Of a stretch of DNA of 64,000 nt, positions 1-11,300 are shown in pieces. Source of the DNA: Hydractinia symbiolongicarpus (taxonomy: Eukaryota > Cnidaria > Hydrozoa > Anthoathecata > Hydractiniidae); assembly GCF_029227915.1 (NCBI RefSeq), contig NC_079881.1, positions 10,515,501 through 10,579,500 on the forward strand, given 5' to 3'. Position 1 is the stretch's first letter. Each line of letters begins with the position of its first letter. The translations under genes and the position numbers were made by a program. The notes beneath the pieces were generated by a model that was not told the DNA's origin, searched no databases, and saw only the letters and a program-made list of their open reading frames with translations.

Positions 1-2972
1 TCAAAACTAATTGTCTGTCAAAGCAGAACATCTGGTAGACCATTGGACCTCTTTCAGAGAATTCCAATTCTAACAAACACAGTAATCGAGTTAAAGTTTT
101 CAAATTGTCACGTAAAACAAAAATACCATTCTATTTTGATAAACTTTAAGAATGCTAAACATAGGGTTTTGTTTCCTGATGTGGCTTTTTTAAAAAGAGA
201 TTTTCAAAAAGTTATTAGCTAGAAAGTAATTACCTTAACAAATAAGTAGAATAAGGAAAATATTTTCTTTATATATTCACTGTTATTAGCCCGCCTTTAT
301 CAAATCCAGCTGATCCCAAGGAAACGTACAAGAAAATGTCAATAACATTTAGACTTATAGCTGTAGTTATTTCTGGAGATATTTTATAGTCTTTTTTATA
401 TTGCACTTTTAAGTTATTTTAAAAAAGTGCTTTTGCCATGTTACAATGCACTTACAAAGTTTCAGAAAAATTACTTAAAAAACGCAACAGGCTTACTCTT
501 AAGGAAACACGTATACTGTACTGTAATTCACTTCCTGGAGACCTGAATTTATTATGCTGTTTTCCTAACGAGATTTCAAGGCAAAATTGAAGAGATTTCA
601 AAATCTCGGTGTATAATCATGTTGTTTTGAAAAAGAAGATATTTGCGATGACCATTTCTTCATTTTTTCTCACTAGCTTCCCACTTGCTTTCTAGCCATC
701 ATTTTTTCATTTTCGAGGCAACTAATAAATGAGTCAGTTAACCATAAATAAAAAATACAGCACCAAAAATAAATAAAGATATCTATTTATTATACCTTTC
801 CCAATTGTTCAGATGCACTACAGTCGCAACAACTTTCCGCCATGCCCACTACTTCTCACTCTTTCTGTGTTTTCCTTATCACAGAGAATTTGGATTGAGC
901 TTAAACTTTTTCTATATATATAAATATAGTTTCGGCTTAATAATAACGAGCACTTTCGTACAACATTAAAGACATATTATTAAACACAGATTAACGCGCG
1001 GTACTTTCCCCATTTTGCACGTGCATATCAGTTGTTTTTTTCACAATACGAGTAATTTAATAATGATACGAAAAAAAAGTATGCAAAACGTGAAACGGTT
1101 TTTACTCAAACTTGAGGCGACGATTTCATTTCAAGTCCCAAAATTTCCCTTTGAAAGTACAGGTTCCGTAAAATCACAAAAAACCCTCAGTATTCGCGTA
1201 ATCATATTTCTTTCATTTTTTGATTAAATTCGTTTCCATCATTCATGTTTGTTACGCTCCGTGCGCATAGTAATAAAGAGAGCACGTGCTGGCTTCACTT
1301 TTGGCTCTGAGAAAGTTTTCCTCTATTTTATAATTTGTATGTTCAGGGAAAAATATTACCAAAGATTCTCCAGTAACATTTCTCCTTCCATTTAACCTGT
1401 CTTTTTAACGTCTCATTTTGGAACTTAGAATCTTACTTTAATCTCCTTAGACACCCTCTTACTTAATGTTTTTGAATTTACCCCCTGACTCTGCTAGACA
1501 CAACATTAAGAGTTATCATTTTCTTACGCCCCTAATTACATATCACTACCTCTCCACAAACCACTGCTATCTCCTTAATTATTTTAAATTTCCACTTCTA
1601 TGATATCTGAGAGAAACAATTACAAAGAATGACATCTTGTTTGAACAAAATAAACAGGACCGGTAGGTTTTACCAAAACAAATATATATGGAAGCACATA
1701 TGTATGTATGATTCGTGACTTTCCCATTTTCTACGAGCAGTAGCACATTGGATAAATCTTCCATTTGTTTGAATTGTCACTCATGCGGTAATTAGATATT
1801 TCGAGTTCATTTACATTCCTTCTCTCGCACTATTGTATGAGTGTAACAGTCACCATCTTTTCTGTATTTTATTTAATGCTTCCTTCTTTAAAGCACCTCT
1901 ATAAAAATAACCCCCAACCCTCCTATAAGAGATTTTACAAATTGTTACAGTTGTGGACAATGGAAATCGTTAATAGGGATTAAAAAAATGTTAAGTCATG
2001 AGAGGGGTGTATTAAAGCGTAGGGTGATTAATAAAACGCGTTGGCCGGATTTTAAATGTTATTATATTTTTTAATGGTACAAATCTGTACACGCAGATAA
2101 AGATCGCCAGTGGGAACCCTGGTAACTGACAAAACAAATCTTGTCAAACAAATAGAAAAAACAACTGAAACGCAAATAAATATGGAATTCTCCAAGGATC
2201 GACATATATTATATCTCGTCCCCAGGACTTTTTGTGGCTTAATGTATGGCTAGCGCATCTGAGACTGGCATATTTGCCACAAGCGAAAACGAAAGTCTGG
2301 GAATTAGGATGACAAATTTTAGCTGACTCTTGGTATTCAGTATTTTGTTGAGGTTTTTTAGGTTTATTTTGATTATTATCTAGATAATGAAATTTTTGAG
2401 AGGGATTTTTTTCTTGTTTTTGTTCTGTGTTTTAATCATATTAGGTGATGTTATACAGACAGAAATAATCATGGAACGAAAGAAAAACAGATATTTTTAA
2501 TTACACTATTTTGCACAACATATAAATGATGGGATGTTTTTTAAAATAACGAAATATTACTTGTTCTAGATTATTTCCTATAACCTTTGAGCTGCGGTTG
2601 GTTGAATGCGCTTACAGGATATGGCCTTTAAATTTTTAAGCATTGAAAATTTTTTAATGTCATTCCCAGTGTTTTCCCGCTTTTTCATAGGATAAGGGAA
2701 TCCCTTTTTAGAAAAAATGGTCCAGCGCATTTAAAGGTTCAAATGGAGTCTTACTTTATAATGACGTCATATTTCCCAGCCAATTAAGTTCCTGGGAATC
2801 TTAAATTCATGCCACATTGCACTTGTAGCGTGATGAACTCCGTCGAAACATTACGTCATTATTTATTTTTAAAACTATCACTATTTTTATGTTTTTTGTC
2901 ATGGTATTTTGCTTAAAGCGTGAAAGGACAGTTTCATGATTCTCCTTGAAGTTCTAACGAAATTTTAAATCA
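1..2972. other. Gene-free AT-rich sequence
   Basis: I see no exon with credible splice sites and no recognisable protein on either strand. Open frames here are short and low in complexity. No tandem array or TIR pair was found. Confidence 0.5.
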
Positions 2973-3116
2973 CTACTCGTTAGCCCGTGGAAAATCCACG
3001 GGTTCGCCCGTCCTTTTTATACCGCATTGCGTGCTTCTCGCTATTGCGCAGCTAAGCTACCATTTTGCGTGACAGACAAACAGACAGACAGACGTATACG
3101 GGCATTATATTATAGA
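2973..3116 (-). mobile_element. Short non-autonomous Helitron-like element
   Basis: Read on the minus strand, the element starts TCTATAATATAATGCC and ends with the hairpin CCCGTGGATTTTCCACGGG followed by CTAACGAGTAG. It lies between a host A and a host T. Helitrons characteristically start with TC, have a GC-rich hairpin about 10 bases before a CTRR end, and insert between A and T. The end here reads GTAG rather than CTAG, so it is slightly decayed. At 144 bp it cannot encode a Rep/helicase. Close relatives lie at 20399-20532 and 20533-20656. Confidence 0.72.
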
Positions 3117-3212
3117 TTCTCTGTAGGTTCCTGATTTTTTTTTTAAATTATAATGTTTAAATAAGTGGTAAAAATGGTAGCATTGCTGTGATGCTAACAG
3201 GAACAAGGAAAC

Positions 3213-3700
3213 ATTAGAGGAATTTATCGCATCAGCATTCCTACCCTTCGTACCAGGTACCAGCGAGAGCCTTCGTCGAGTTTTAAGACAACACAAGATC
3301 AAATGCATTCTTAACTCTAAAGACACCCTAAGAAGCACTTTGTCTAAACCAAAAGACAAAATAAACCTGGAGGAACAAAGCAATGTTGTTTACGAAATCC
3401 CGTGTAAAGATTGTGATGCAGTGTATATAGGCGAAATAAAAAGAAAGTTTAAGCAACGAGTACAAGAACATATGCGCGCAGTGAGAAACGGAGATGTGAG
3501 GAAAAAAGGAAATGGCGGACCACAGCTGGAGCGGAAGTCATCAGTTTAATTGGGATGAGAAGAAAATCATTGACAGAGAATCCAGAACAACGGCCAAGAA
3601 GATTAAAGAAACCATCAACAGTGTAGAACGTAACAAACACATAAACAGCATCTCGTATCAACTTCGTGAGATTTGGTTACCAGCCCTACAGAAGAAGTAG
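3213..3700 (+). pseudogene. Penelope-like element, C-terminal GIY-YIG endonuclease (frameshifted)
   Basis: The translation starts with the linker FLPFVPGTSESLRRVL and continues to VVYEIPCKDCDAVYIGE, then KRKFKQRVQEHMRAVRNGDV. This is the GIY-YIG type endonuclease found at the C terminus of Penelope-like reverse transcriptases. The frame shifts near 3505-3515, after which ADHSWSGSHQFNWDEK and the rest of the domain continue to a stop at 3700. The reverse transcriptase half is absent, so this is a dead, 5'-truncated copy. Its 3' untranslated part continues to about 3880. Confidence 0.87.
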
Positions 3701-3828
3701 TTACCTACATCTAGGTCCGAAAATGTTAATTACCGTAATTAACTGTAATTATCAGCTCGTTTCTGATTGGTTAATTTTCATGAATTTCGATCCTCTGCAA
3801 TTATATAAATACATGCGCTTTTACTTTG

Positions 3829-3860
3829 CCCGATAATGGGAGAAGGATCTCCCGAAACGT
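3829..3860 (+). ncRNA. Degenerate hammerhead-ribozyme-like motif in the Penelope 3' region
   Basis: CCGATAAT is followed by a 6-bp hairpin (GGGAGA, loop AGGA, TCTCCC), then GAAAC and GTC. The hammerhead order is CUGAUGA, stem II, GAAA, and a cleavage triplet. Penelope-like elements are known to carry minimal hammerheads. Stem II and the GAAA box are intact, but the first core box differs from CUGAUGA at two bases, so catalytic activity is unlikely. Confidence 0.35.
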
Positions 3861-3879
3861 CGCCTACTAAACTATCATG

Positions 3880-5365
3880 TTCAAGAAATGATAAACTTTC
3901 CACAGTAATATGAATACTGAACAGACAAACCGAAATAATATCTTCAATAAATTAAACCTTCACAAGATAGTAAATTTGCTGCTGATATCGTTACAGAGCA
4001 TCAGTGATTCAGACGCAGTACTTTGACTGTATAAATTCTTTAAAAAGTTTTTGAAGTAGCATTTAAATTAAGAGTATCTTTTATAGTATCCTTTATTTGT
4101 GAGAGTAAATATTGTGGGAAAAGTGCCAATAATTTTTCCAAGGGAAAATACTACCTTAAAGGTTTTTAAATAAATATTTAAAAAAATTTTTTTGGGCAAA
4201 TATGGTGATCGTCATGCAGAGAATCGTTGATTGTCGCCTATGACCTGTTATATCAAGATCGAAGATCTGTTATTCAACTCTCTAACTCGTTAAACTGAGA
4301 TATGTCTTTCACCCTGCTTCATAGAAATCAAGATAAGATTTTTCCCAGAAATAAATGTTCTCAAAATTCCTCCATTCGCGATGTTTTATTCTAAAAATCT
4401 GTAGTAAACACACCAAATTATGACGCAGCAGAAATCGTTTAGTCTGATATATCAAGTCAAGGAAGTGAATATCAAGTCGTTGAAACAATTGTAGTAATCA
4501 TTGGATCGTTTCTTGTTGGATTGTCTGTGAGTCGTGATGACGAGATTGATGAAAGACATTAAATAGAACGATTACGTAGCAAACAGAATAATTCAACACC
4601 TCATTATATTTCCAGCTTTTTATTAAAGCTTGGAGTTACTGCAGCAGCGAATATAATCAGGCGTCGAAACCGGGGTAGAAATCCAGAGGGGTGTATCTTG
4701 TATTTTGTATTTTGTGTATTTTGTGTATCGTGTATTTTGAAAAATCACCTTCAGAATGCCAATAAATGTACTTTCCCGCCTATAACAATGCAATGCCATT
4801 AATGTACTCTTTAAGTGAATGAGCGCATCAGCGAAAAAGACAAAAACCATCTTGATATTTAATACATTGAAGTTTTAATACATTTTGTTGGTATTAATCC
4901 TCTTTTTGTTCTTCGGTATATGATGTAATTGGTTGTTCGGTAATATTAATATGTATCTGTATCTGCGCCCGAAAGACTTTGTCTAACGTATGTGGGTAGC
5001 CAATTTACGCTAATTTTTATGTCGAGCAATGCTAATTCAATAATTAGTATCACCGTCGACCTCGACCTGGACAACCTCGTTATTAAAAAAACATGCTTAA
5101 TTCTTTGTAACATAAGTTCACCTGTTTGAACATTGCCATTTTGTACTTTGAAGCACGTTTTACTGTGTCCGCTTCTGCATGTGTTTTATAGGTGTAAATC
5201 AGGCATTTATTATACACCAACATTTTGTATTGCTTCCGTAAAAAGGGTTCCCGCAGCCTGTTGGTGGAGGGAAACCCTGTTCCGTCAAATTATACTACAA
5301 AACGGTTACGTATTTTATAACCTCGTTTGTTTTGATTTTGATCGCACATGATCATACTAGCAAAT
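3880..5365. other. Gene-free interval upstream of DDX47
   Basis: No exon is recognised. A short imperfect TGTATTT/TTGTG run lies at about 4688-4740. The sequence just before 5366 should hold the DDX47 promoter and 5' UTR, but I cannot point to a clear TATA box. Confidence 0.4.
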
Positions 5366-8300
5366 ATGGCTGAAGGTAACATCGACGAATCGAATTTTGA
5401 AGATTTGGTATGTCTGATAAACTATTGCTTTTTACCGTTTATTCCACATAAGCATCCACACGATTCCTAAAAAACTTTGTTCGGATGTGACTTTTTCAAA
5501 AATTCATTTCTTTTTCATGAAGAAATTGTAAAACAGAAAAGTATTTTCATAAAATAAAAAGAAGAAGTCCAGGCAAAGAAAGCGGAAAATGCAAATTTTG
5601 ATATACATTTTTTCTTTGTGTACGTTGTAATATGCTTACGTGTAGTATATACCACCTTTTAAAGATTGGTAGCTCAGCCCAGCAGAGCACTCGACTCATG
5701 TCCCAGTAGGTAGGGGTTAATCATCATAATAACAGTTAGGGACAACTGCAAATTAGACTATTCCACCTAAATAGGCTATGATAGACAAATTAGGCGAAAT
5801 TTATCTCCTAACTAGTCTATCAACATTAAATTTGCTTATTGCAGCCTTCTGGTCCGTGGTCACACTGATCTTTAAGGTTAAATATGATCTAACAAACCTC
5901 CCTCGGATGTAGAAGTATTATTTTCCTAAATGTTTTGGTGCGTTTTGAGATATTGCTTTTAATTTGTTTTGCTGCTAATCCGCATGCGCACAACATATTT
6001 TTCTGCCATGTTTTAAAAAAACGCCGAAGTAGACTATTTTGATTTAAAAAAATAGGCACATGGTTAGGCTATGATGTCCTAATTACGCTATCACAGACAA
6101 AATAAGCTACTTGGACAATCTCGCCCTGGACCTTGTTCTAGTCGATTGGAAACGAGTTTGGTTGGTGGGCACGTTCACATGTATAACTTTTATATCCGTC
6201 ATGCAAATTCTATGAAATTTGACCTAAGCAAAGCTGACTAAGTCAGCAAGTAGTGCAGGAAAAATAGTAGCGCAACCAACAAAGATTGCGAAGATATCGT
6301 CAATTAAAATTTTCCATCTACTAAATAGACTATTCTCTTAAGTTAAGCTATTAAAAATCTCCTAATTTAGCTACTAGCTTATTTAGGAGAAATAGTCTAA
6401 TTTGCAGTTGTCCCTAACTGAATAATTAGGCTGTATAGAGTGGGTTTGCCCATATGCGGCCATCACCCAATTACAACCAGGAATATAAATTATGAATAAC
6501 TTCATTTATTTATTACAATGCTATGTTAAGGCCACCATCAAAAATATGTTGTGTTCGCGTCCTGAAGACCCCGCAAAAATGAGTCGATCCGGCGGTTCGG
6601 CGTATTTTTCCCCTGGATTTTCAGATCGGAGCAAGCAATTTCGTTCCCAGGGCCAAGACAGTATAGCGCCACTCAGCATCTCGCGAAATTTTTTCCCGGT
6701 CTTTTCCAACTTACCAACTCGGGTTTTTATTAAAAGTGAGTCGGTCGGAGGACTCGAACACAACATATTTTTGATGACAGCCTAATTCCTTGTTTGAAAC
6801 ACTTAAGAACCTTTTAGCTTCAAAAAACCCAAAATCTATCAATTTAACCACTTAATTTGTCAAGAAATGTTGGTTCGAAGCTTGTTGCAGACTGTGCGCC
6901 TTAAAAATGGCTGACAAAATATTTTTTCGAAAATTCTTGGAAGTCTCATAAAAAAGTGTGAATAGTTAAATTTCAATCATCTCTGTGTGAATTATATACA
7001 TACTCGGTGCTATCCTTTAAGGTGAGTGTAAAGGAAAGTGCGCATGATTTTATAATCCAAATATTATCTCTAAATAACATTTTTATAACCTGATAAGTAG
7101 ATATTTTGGAAGCTCTTATTCCTCAATTGAGTGATGTAATTTTTTTGGAAAAATATTAAGGTCATTTGAGGTTTAGGTGTAGTATACAAAATTTAACCCT
7201 AACTGATGTTTCTCCTACAAAACGACTGATTTTTTTTTTTAATTTTTGACCATTCTTCCCAGCTGTATCTAAAAAGGGTTTTTACTATTTTGTTCAAAAT
7301 TTTATAGTTTTCTTTATTTCATATTCTTCCAAATGCTACTTTTTCAACTTGTTTTTTTGCATATACACGGCTGTAAAAAAATTTAAACTTGCTTTTGCAA
7401 AAAAAAAATAAAGTAAAAAGCTCCTTTTTAGATATATATGTTATTTATCCTTATTTCAAAACAGTTCTCCTACACAGACGTTATTTAGTTTTGTAACAGA
7501 AAGTTCAAATACAGATTCCATTTTACCAAAAAAATAAACACTGAGAAAAAGAGTTTTGAAGTTTTGAAGTTTTTACTCACATGCAGCTACTTGTGCCATT
7601 AAAATTAAACTTGACAGGGTTTCCATTTTTAAAAGTGTGATATTTTTTATCTTTGAAAGTTGAGAAAAATATCAGCTCTTCAAAATAGTTTTTTGTTTGA
7701 AGGAAATATGTGTACATGAGCACATAAATGAAAAAAGTGGGAGTTTTTGGCTGTGGAATTTAAAACTAACATGGAACTTGCTAGTACACTTGTTCTATTG
7801 ATGTTGAAATAATTTACACTCTTCTTGGTATTGAAACAGCTTTCTTCATTTTGAAAAGCCAAATTTAAGCATTGTACGGAGAACTTTGTTCCCAGACCTG
7901 CGCTATAATTTTTGAGTTTGACTTTATTGATATCGCTATGACATTTCTTGTATACACTAATATTAGTCACACAATTTATCAACGAGTTCATTTCAAAAAT
8001 CCAACATGCGGATGATGCATGTTCTGAGTTTTCTTCTATACTGTCACCATCGCTTATCAATGGAACAGAAGATGAATTAACGGAATTAGTTTTTTGTTCT
8101 GTGTCTCTTTGCTGGTAAATCCATGGTTCTTTTTCTGCGTTTTCTTTTTTTTCGAATTCAAATAAGGATTGTAATGATAGCTTTACATTTTGTAAATGAG
8201 ATGACTTTCCATGGCTATGAAGATGTTTTATTATGACAATTCTCAGAGGGAAATAAAATAAAGACAAAGATAATTGTTACTTCATTGCTCTTTTTTTGTT

Positions 8301-11300
8301 TGAAAGTTCCATTTATTTGCGAGATAACACCTCTTCAGTATGATACAGAAAGAGTGTTACAAAGATCACCACAGCGTTATTAGTGGGTAAACATAAACAA
8401 ACAAAATAAACAGAGATCCAAATGGATTTTAAAAAAAAGTCATAATTAAAAAGTTTAGTACAGTTCCTTATCCACACTAGAGGATTGGAAATAATAGACC
8501 TATGAAATTTCCGGATTAAAAACAAATATGGCGCCCTAATAAGACCGCATACATTTTAAGTGGTTTTTTATGCTTTACACAATGTAAAGTTTTATTTTAA
8601 TAAAAAATATTGTAATAAACAACCAGTTGTTGTTATTTTCTTTGACATTGTTCATTTTCCTATCTTAAATCGTGACAAAACAACCACATGTTTGGCCGCG
8701 TGATAAAAATAGACCCCGGTGGGTCACAAACTGAGCTAACAGGGTTTATGGGACTGGAAATGAAGCATTTTGGGAGTGTTATCAGTTGGCATATATCAGA
8801 AGGTTCAATTCCCTCTATTGCCGATTATACTATGATGACCAGATTAGAGTCTCTATTAAGAAAAATAATTGCGGCCGGTTTAGGGCGAAGTGGTCGTGAA
8901 TGGGCGATTTTGGCTATATTGTTGTTTTCCTTGTTTACCCAGGGTCTATTTGTGCCGTACGCATGAGAAATTGGCATATTGGTGCACAAACATACCTGTA
9001 CTTATCTGGAGCAGATGATAGTTGTTCATCATAGCAGTTAACAAGTATATTCAATTGCCCATATTGACTCACTGCCAAGGGGAATCGAACTCTGGTCTCC
9101 CACACAGAGTACGAGAGTGATAATCACTAAACTAGAGCGCCATAAATCATTATTAACCAAATTTGGTAATTGGGAAGATGGATTTTGGTTGGATTCACCA
9201 CTTGTCAGCCACGTATATAGCCCCGATCAGCTATACTTATAACGATTGTTGAAATTAAAAAAGTTACCCAGGCCTAAGAATAGATAAAGGAACAACTAGC
9301 TTAATTACACACATCACTTGTAAATGCAGCCTAGCATCAAATATAGCAAAAGGTATCGACAAATTGCTTCCACCGCTGGACAAAATCTCGGTGGATTCAT
9401 GGTGCCAAAATTAAACCAATGCAAGAAAATCTTAAAGCAATTCGACAGGGTTTAAGGTGCTTAAGATTTGTATCCATGATGACCCAATGAGGTTATCATT
9501 GGTCCAGCATCCAGCAAGCTAGTAGTAATGAGTTTATAACATATAAAGATGAAAATAAAGCAATGTTGAAAAACTATATTAACAATGCCATAGACTAGTA
9601 AGAGCAAGAAGGCTCAGTGGCCTGGTTAAATAAGACAATACTCAATGTGGGTTTCAAAGCACCATGCACCTTTATTAAAGCTAAGAAGTGTTTTACCTAT
9701 TTTAGTTAATCCTGCCAGCTATTGCAACCTGCTGGGAAATGCTGTTAACATAAGATAAGCTGATGACTCAATAACTCGGGATATGTAACATGGTTTGCAA
9801 CCAATTTTTGTGGGTAAGCTTGTATAAGCCCTATATGTACACAAAACTTGATTGCAAACCGAAATGCAGATCCCAAGTTATGAGTTCGTCAGCAAAAAAT
9901 TAGGAGACCTGGGACGAGCAAACAAGTGTCATTTTGGCAAAAAAAATTATGTTAATCAATTAACCTTTATAATATCTATATATGCATTGATTAAGTTTGA
10001 ATGCACACCCCTTAACAGGTCTAAATTTACTGATAAAAGAAAATGTCTAAATTTGCTATTACTGAAATATGACATCATAATTTATGCAGCATAATTAAAT
10101 CTGAAATTCTTTAAATGTGAATATCTTGAGAACGAAAAGAGCTTTTTAAAAAATTTAAAAAGACTTGTTAGCTAACTTTTTAAGCTCTATAATATAAGTC
10201 CAACATACCTTGGGTTCCCTTTAATATTCTTTTGCTGTGTTTGTATTTCAGCCAAAAAATCACTATGTATATGCCATCTCAGAAGTCCAGCATTTTGACC
10301 CCCAGCAATTGTTTTATGACCTCAATTACAAAAATGCTAAAATAGAGTTGATTTACCTTATTCCATGAAATTAACGATTCATGAAATTAATGCGTTTTTT
10401 TTAAAATTCGCGTTAATTTAATGACCGTAATTAAATGCAATGTTAATTTAAAGACTGTTAATTTCATGACTTGTTAATTAAAGTACTGTTAATTTGGTTT
10501 TACAATATATAAAAGCCTACTATTTCCTCCTCATCAGGCGATACCTCAACAGTGTTTTCTTTTTCAAGGATCTTTATAAAAATAGCTTTTGTATCGTCTT
10601 CATACTCTGATCCAAGTGGAAAATTAACTAAAAAAACTTCTTCTTCCAAAATTTTAAATTTTTTAGCATTGTCTTTCCAAACAACAAGAACTTTTATTTT
10701 GATTTTCAAACCGCCTTGTAACAGAGGAGACCGTTTCACTACAGCGGATTCGACTGTTGCAGTAATTTTTGCTGTGTGTGATATCGCATATTCTCAAATT
10801 CGCGTTAATTAAATGCATTTTTGGAAACAACCTTTCTTTAATATCATTGAACCGCGTTAATTTCATGATCGTTAATTTAATTTGCTTAAATTTCTTGACT
10901 CGTTAATTTCATGGAATAAGGTAGTATTAGAAGATGCTGAAATACCATCTAAAATACCATCTTCTTCATGGAAAGTACTCTCTCTTTGTCAACAAAACTG
11001 AGCTACCTGGAGAAGTATATACATTTATCAGGGAAAAATGATTTTTCCGTTGTTTATATTTGTAAGCAAAGAGATCACCGTTATAGACTTGTTTTATGAC
11101 TTTCATCCAGGGCAGAGGGATATTACTTAAAACCTTGATTCATAAGTACTTCCTTATACTCCTTTTGTAAAAAAACAAGTAACAATTTACAATACAACAG
11201 CTGCCATGACAATTCTATTTTTAATTCAATAAAGCAAGACCATGTGTTCATGAAAAAAAATACAATTCCCCACAGAATCAAAATCGATGAAAGCAATCAT

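Noticed and set aside
6492-6785. Two overlapping open frames on both strands
   Set aside because: They lie in the palindromic MITE at 6526-6785 and mirror each other.
7384-7445. A-rich run considered as a retroelement tail
   Set aside because: No retroelement coding or 3' UTR pattern precedes it on either strand.
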